Below, piece after piece: positions 7,106 through 10,000 of a stretch of 10,000 nucleotides of DNA; positions within the stretch are counted from its first letter, which is position 1, and each line of letters starts with the position of its first letter. The position numbers and the translations under genes are program-made. Under the pieces are notes generated by a model. It was not told the origin of the DNA and made no database searches. It saw nothing but the letters and a program-made list of their open reading frames with translations. The DNA is from Flavobacterium sp. (GTDB taxonomy: Bacteria > Bacteroidota > Bacteroidia > Flavobacteriales > Flavobacteriaceae): the NCBI RefSeq assembly GCF_020217025.1, contig NZ_JAIWOF010000121.1, forward strand, positions 1 through 10,000, in the 5' to 3' direction.

Positions 7106-7185
7106 TTCAACATTCACAATTCCAAGTTGTATATTCCTTGTTTAAATATCGAACAACGAACTTGGAACAACGAATTTTGAAATAG
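7106..7185. repeat. inverted 7-bp repeat array (TTnnnnn x6, 3-bp centre, GAAnnnn x5)
   Basis: From 7106 the bases divide into TTCAACA, TTCACAA, TTCCAAG, TTGTATA, TTCCTTG and TTTAAAT, then ATC (7148-7150), then GAACAAC, GAACTTG, GAACAAC, GAATTTT and GAAATAG. Four of six left units begin TTC, the complement of the GAA that begins every right unit, so the two halves have opposite polarity. GAACAACGAA is exactly repeated at 7151-7160 and 7165-7174, and TTCCAAGTT (7120-7128) pairs with AACTTGGAA (7159-7167). The array fills most of the 113-bp gap between argS and the SGNH gene. It lacks a T-run, so it is not a standard terminator. Confidence 0.65.
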
Positions 7186-7212
7186 TAAATCAGTTATAAG
7201 AGATAAAATTAA

Positions 7213-8664
7213 GTGAACACATCAAAATATTTTTTTCAAACCTTAGTCGTGGTAATCGTTTCTGGATTGTCTTTTTTGGCATTCAAAACGTTTTTGCCTA
7301 AGAAATTATTTGCCGAAAGTAAATTAGATTCCAAAAATGTGGTAGTCGATAGTTTGCTTTTGGAAGCTATTGCCGAAGACGAAGGTGCAATCGTCGAAGA
7401 TTCAATGGCTAAAACCATTATCGATTATAAAGTTGTGAATGGAATAAAATTTCCACCAGAAACATTCGAAGAATATACTGGAAATCAATACTTAGCGACA
7501 TTTTTCGAGAAACTGTTTCAATTGGAAACTAAAAAAGAAGGTAATGTTCGTATTGCCTATTTTGGTGATTCGATGACAGATGGTGACTTAATTGTAAAAG
7601 ATTTTAGAACCTATTTGCAAGAAAAATTTGGAGGTCAAGGTGTTGGTTTTGTTAATATTACCTCGGAATCCGCTGCTTCTAGAAGTTCGTTAACACATGA
7701 ATTTTCAGGAAATTGGAAAACCCAATCGTATTTAAAAGTAAAACGTCCATCAAATCCTTTTGGAGTAAATGGGCATGTGTTTTATGCAAATGATACTGCC
7801 AATGTAGCTTGGGTAAAATACAAAGCAAACAAAACAAGATTTGCATCAGAATTACCGTATCCAACTTTATTCTACGGACGTTCATCCAATAAAGAAGGTA
7901 AAATAAAATATGTTATTGGTACCGATACCATTTCAAAAAAATTAACTCCAAATGCTTTAGTAAATACAGTTGTACTTTCTGAAAGCAATTTGAAAAGTAT
8001 CAAAGTAAATTTCAAAAAAGCGGATTCTATTCCAATTTACGGATTCAATTTTGATGATGGAAAAGGCGTACACGTAGATAATTTTTCGAATAGAGGAAAC
8101 TCAGGTTTGCCAATTGGAAGTTTTGATGTTGCTACGATGCGTGCGTTCCATTCTAAATTAGATTACGATTTAATCGTATTGCAATATGGAGCTAACGTGT
8201 TGAATTATGGTTCGTTGAATTATGGTTGGTACGAAAAACGTATGGCAAAAGTGGTTGCACATTTGAAAGAGTGTTTCCCAGGAGCAGCTATTTTAATTGT
8301 GTCAACTGCTGATAAATCAACTAAATACGATTTAGAAATGAAAACCGATTCTGCTGTTGTGCCATTGAATACAGCTCAAAAGCGATATGCTATCAAATCA
8401 GAATCGAGTTTCATTAATATGTACACGTTAATGGGTGGTGATGGTTCGATGATTCAGTGGGTAGAACAAGAACCTGCAAGAGCGAATAAAGATTACACGC
8501 ATTTTAATCACAGAGGTGCAAAAGAAGCGGCTAATTTAATTTTTACCCAATTAAATAAAGGCTACGAAATGTATAAAGAATTGAGAAAAAAACGTAAAAA
8601 ACCCACTGCTCCTGTGAAAAAAGATACTGTCATAATCAATAAAGATTCGGTTTATGAAGAATAG
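7213..8664 (+). CDS. membrane-anchored SGNH/GDSL hydrolase-family protein
   Basis: This 483-residue protein belongs to the SGNH superfamily of esterases and acetyl-transferring enzymes. A hydrophobic segment at about 7-27 anchors it in the inner membrane or directs export, placing the catalytic part outside the cytoplasm. Visible blocks are block I IAYFGDSMTDGD (Ser120), block II around NRGNSG (293-298), block III LQYGAN (Asn328) and block V KDYTHFN (Asp427, His430). Between blocks I and II lies an insert of about 140 residues predicted to be beta-rich. The C-terminus (about 455-483) is Lys-rich and then acidic. The start is GTG, forced because TAA at 7210-7212 is in frame directly before it and no ATG occurs until codon 65. 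It overlaps the next gene by 11 bp and is homologous to it (FEKLFQLE..GNVRIAYFGDS against YEKMYQLE..GKINIVHIGDS). By analogy with AlgX and PatB it may deacylate or transfer acyl groups on an envelope polymer; the substrate is not known. Confidence 0.85.
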   Translation: MNTSKYFFQTLVVVIVSGLSFLAFKTFLPKKLFAESKLDSKNVVVDSLLLEAIAEDEGAIVEDSMAKTIIDYKVVNGIKFPPETFEEYTGNQYLATFFEKLFQLETKKEGNVRIAYFGDSMTDGDLIVKDFRTYLQEKFGGQGVGFVNITSESAASRSSLTHEFSGNWKTQSYLKVKRPSNPFGVNGHVFYANDTANVAWVKYKANKTRFASELPYPTLFYGRSSNKEGKIKYVIGTDTISKKLTPNALVNTVVLSESNLKSIKVNFKKADSIPIYGFNFDDGKGVHVDNFSNRGNSGLPIGSFDVATMRAFHSKLDYDLIVLQYGANVLNYGSLNYGWYEKRMAKVVAHLKECFPGAAILIVSTADKSTKYDLEMKTDSAVVPLNTAQKRYAIKSESSFINMYTLMGGDGSMIQWVEQEPARANKDYTHFNHRGAKEAANLIFTQLNKGYEMYKELRKKRKKPTAPVKKDTVIINKDSVYEE

Positions 8665-10000
8665 ATTTTTGATGTTTTTATTGGGATTTTCTTTTTTTGG
8701 ATTTGCTCAAGATACTTTATTGGTACCTATAGATTCTATTGAAGTAGAAGTTCCCGTTATTGATTCTATCGAAGTTACTTTTACAGGAAACGACATTCAC
8801 AATCCGACTGCACTTTTGGCTTTTTATGAAAAAATGTACCAATTAGAGCAAAGTAAATTGGGTAAGATTAATATTGTTCATATTGGTGATTCGCATATTC
8901 AAGCGGATTTATTTACGGCTAAAATTCGTACTCAATTTCAAAAAGTGTATGGTAATGGTGGTTTTGGATTTACGTTTCCGTATAGCGTAGCTAAGACAAA
9001 TAATAGTGCTCCAATTCGTTATTCAGCCTCAGGAAATTTTCAAAGTTTTCGAAATTTATATGCTGATGCTAATCGTCCAGTTGGTTTAAGCGGCTTTTCT
9101 ATGGAAACCACTTCAAAAGATTTTGCGATTCAGTTGAATGTAAAAGATGCACAATATTATTTCACGAAATTGAAAGTAATCACGCCTCAGAATGTCAATT
9201 TATTTGATGTATCAATTTCTAATAAAAATATTGTAATTGAAAGAAAAGTTCCGAAAAAAATCACACATAAAGTCAAGCCAGGTGAAGTTTTAGGAGGAAT
9301 TGCTGATAAATACAACGTTTCTTTAAAAGCTTTGAAAAAAGCAAACGGATTAAAAAGCGATATCATTCGCGATGGAAAAGTATTGACGATTCCAACGAAA
9401 GGAACACAATCAAAAACCACAACCAAAACGGAATATGTTCCTATCGAATTACAACCTTCGTTATTTTCAAACGATTATATTTCGGAAACGCATTTAGATA
9501 AAATCGCGATTGTTCCAAATCAAGAAATTGATGATTTTGCTTTAAACGGATTGGTTTTGGAAAATGATAATTCGGGTGTTATTTATCACAGTATTGGCGT
9601 AAATGGAGCAAAAGCTTCTGATTACAATAAATTCAGATTGTTTAATGAACAATTGCCAGCGTTAACTCCAGATTTAGTTATTATTTCGTTGGGAACGAAT
9701 GAGAGTTTCGATAAACAATCGGGCGAACAATATTTTGCACATTTGGACCAAATGATACAAGGAATTAAAGAAAAAAATCCACAAGCATGTGTTTTGGTGA
9801 TGACTTCGCCACCTTCGGTTTTACATCGAAAATATAAAAACACTTTCATTGAAAAATATGCTGAAATCATAGAAGACAATGCCCATGTGAAAAATTATGC
9901 GGTTTGGAATCTTTTGGATGTTTTTGGCGGCAATAAATCCATAAAACGCAATGCAGCAAAAGGCTATATGGCAAGGGACAAGGTTCATTATTCAAAAGCA
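8654..10000 (+). CDS. exported SGNH hydrolase-family protein with internal LysM domain (3' end cut by window edge)
   Basis: The frame is open from the ATG at 8654 through base 10000 (449 codons, no stop), so the C-terminus is missing. The ATG overlaps the end of the previous gene by 11 bp, which indicates translational coupling. Residues 1-18 are a signal peptide (MKNRFLMFLLGFSFFGFA, cleaved before QD). A short repeat PIDSIEV..VIDSIEV (26-41) forms a linker. SGNH blocks are block I VHIGDSHIQAD (Ser80), block II SIGVNGAKASDY (313-324), block III ISLGTNES (Asn349) and block V RDKVHYSK (Asp442, His445), so the catalytic core is essentially complete. A LysM domain (about 204-247) sits in the insert between blocks I and II, followed by a Thr/Lys linker. 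LysM binds glycan chains containing N-acetylglucosamine, usually peptidoglycan. I infer a periplasmic or surface enzyme acting on acyl groups of a wall-linked polymer. Esterase versus transferase activity cannot be told from the sequence. Confidence 0.87.
   Translation, partial: MKNRFLMFLLGFSFFGFAQDTLLVPIDSIEVEVPVIDSIEVTFTGNDIHNPTALLAFYEKMYQLEQSKLGKINIVHIGDSHIQADLFTAKIRTQFQKVYGNGGFGFTFPYSVAKTNNSAPIRYSASGNFQSFRNLYADANRPVGLSGFSMETTSKDFAIQLNVKDAQYYFTKLKVITPQNVNLFDVSISNKNIVIERKVPKKITHKVKPGEVLGGIADKYNVSLKALKKANGLKSDIIRDGKVLTIPTKGTQSKTTTKTEYVPIELQPSLFSNDYISETHLDKIAIVPNQEIDDFALNGLVLENDNSGVIYHSIGVNGAKASDYNKFRLFNEQLPALTPDLVIISLGTNESFDKQSGEQYFAHLDQMIQGIKEKNPQACVLVMTSPPSVLHRKYKNTFIEKYAEIIEDNAHVKNYAVWNLLDVFGGNKSIKRNAAKGYMARDKVHYSKA
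9263..9397 (+). other. LysM domain inserted in the SGNH protein
   Basis: Residues about 204-248 read as a LysM: THKVKPGEVLGGIADKYNVS, then LKALKKANGLKSD and GKVLTIPTK. The pattern H-x-V-x-x-G-(E/D)-x-L..IA.KY.V....L...N.L....I..G..L.IP is the LysM consensus. It is followed by a Thr/Lys-rich linker (249-260), and the SGNH fold resumes afterwards with block II. Confidence 0.9.

Noticed and set aside
7120..7167. Inverted repeat TTCCAAGTT/AACTTGGAA as a terminator for argS
   Set aside because: The loop would be 30 nt, the stem 9 bp, and no T-run follows. It is better explained as part of the inverted heptamer array.
7106..7185. CRISPR-like array
   Set aside because: Units are only 7 bp and contiguous, with no spacers of constant length and no cas genes in view.
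8640..8670. Single SGNH gene split by a frameshift at the 11-bp overlap
   Set aside because: Each frame carries its own N-terminal export signal and a complete set of SGNH blocks, so these are two genes.
9187..9879. Minus-strand open frames opposite the second SGNH gene
   Set aside because: The plus strand encodes LysM and SGNH motifs throughout; the antisense frames resemble nothing known.

Overview
The window is AT-rich DNA from a member of the Bacteroidota, most likely Flavobacteriaceae (Flavobacterium or a close relative). The signs are a CarboxypepD_reg/plug/beta-barrel outer-membrane receptor, Bacteroidota-type promoters (TAnnTTTG at -7, including the typical TAccTTTG before argS), A-rich leaders with weak or no Shine-Dalgarno sites, and the protein sequences themselves. 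No phage, IS element, tRNA, rRNA or CRISPR array was found.

Layout. (1) 1-1062, minus: the N-terminal 354 codons of a secreted S9-family peptidase that resembles plant chloroplast glutamyl endopeptidase. It runs off the left edge. (2) 1180-1512, plus: a two-repeat YegP/DUF1508 protein, divergent from (1) and closed by a strong hairpin terminator. (3) 1642-2649, plus: a stand-alone FabH-type ketoacyl synthase III with its own promoter. (4) 2691-2725: one symmetrical terminator shared by fabH and the convergent receptor gene. (5) 2753-5152, minus: a TonB-dependent-receptor-like outer-membrane protein of 799 residues. (6) 5321-7099, plus: arginyl-tRNA synthetase. (7) 7213-8664 and 8654-10000 (cut by the edge), plus: two overlapping, homologous SGNH/GDSL-hydrolase genes. 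The second carries a LysM domain inside the region between SGNH blocks I and II.

Most of the content is conserved housekeeping or envelope functions in single-gene transcription units. The tandem SGNH pair is the one clear operon. By analogy with AlgX/AlgJ and PatB systems it probably acts on O-acyl groups of a cell-envelope polymer, and the LysM suggests peptidoglycan. Any partner acyltransferase would lie beyond the right edge, so this is inference.

The least expected signal is between the genes. Several intergenic stretches have a 7-bp periodicity: five GAnnnnn units before the fabH/receptor terminator, five ACnnnnn units running into the argS promoter, exact 7-bp tandem duplications upstream of the receptor gene, and an about 80-bp inverted array (six TTnnnnn units, a 3-bp centre, five GAAnnnn units) that fills most of the argS-SGNH gap. 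No intergenic gap exceeds 170 bp, so there is no long gene-free stretch.
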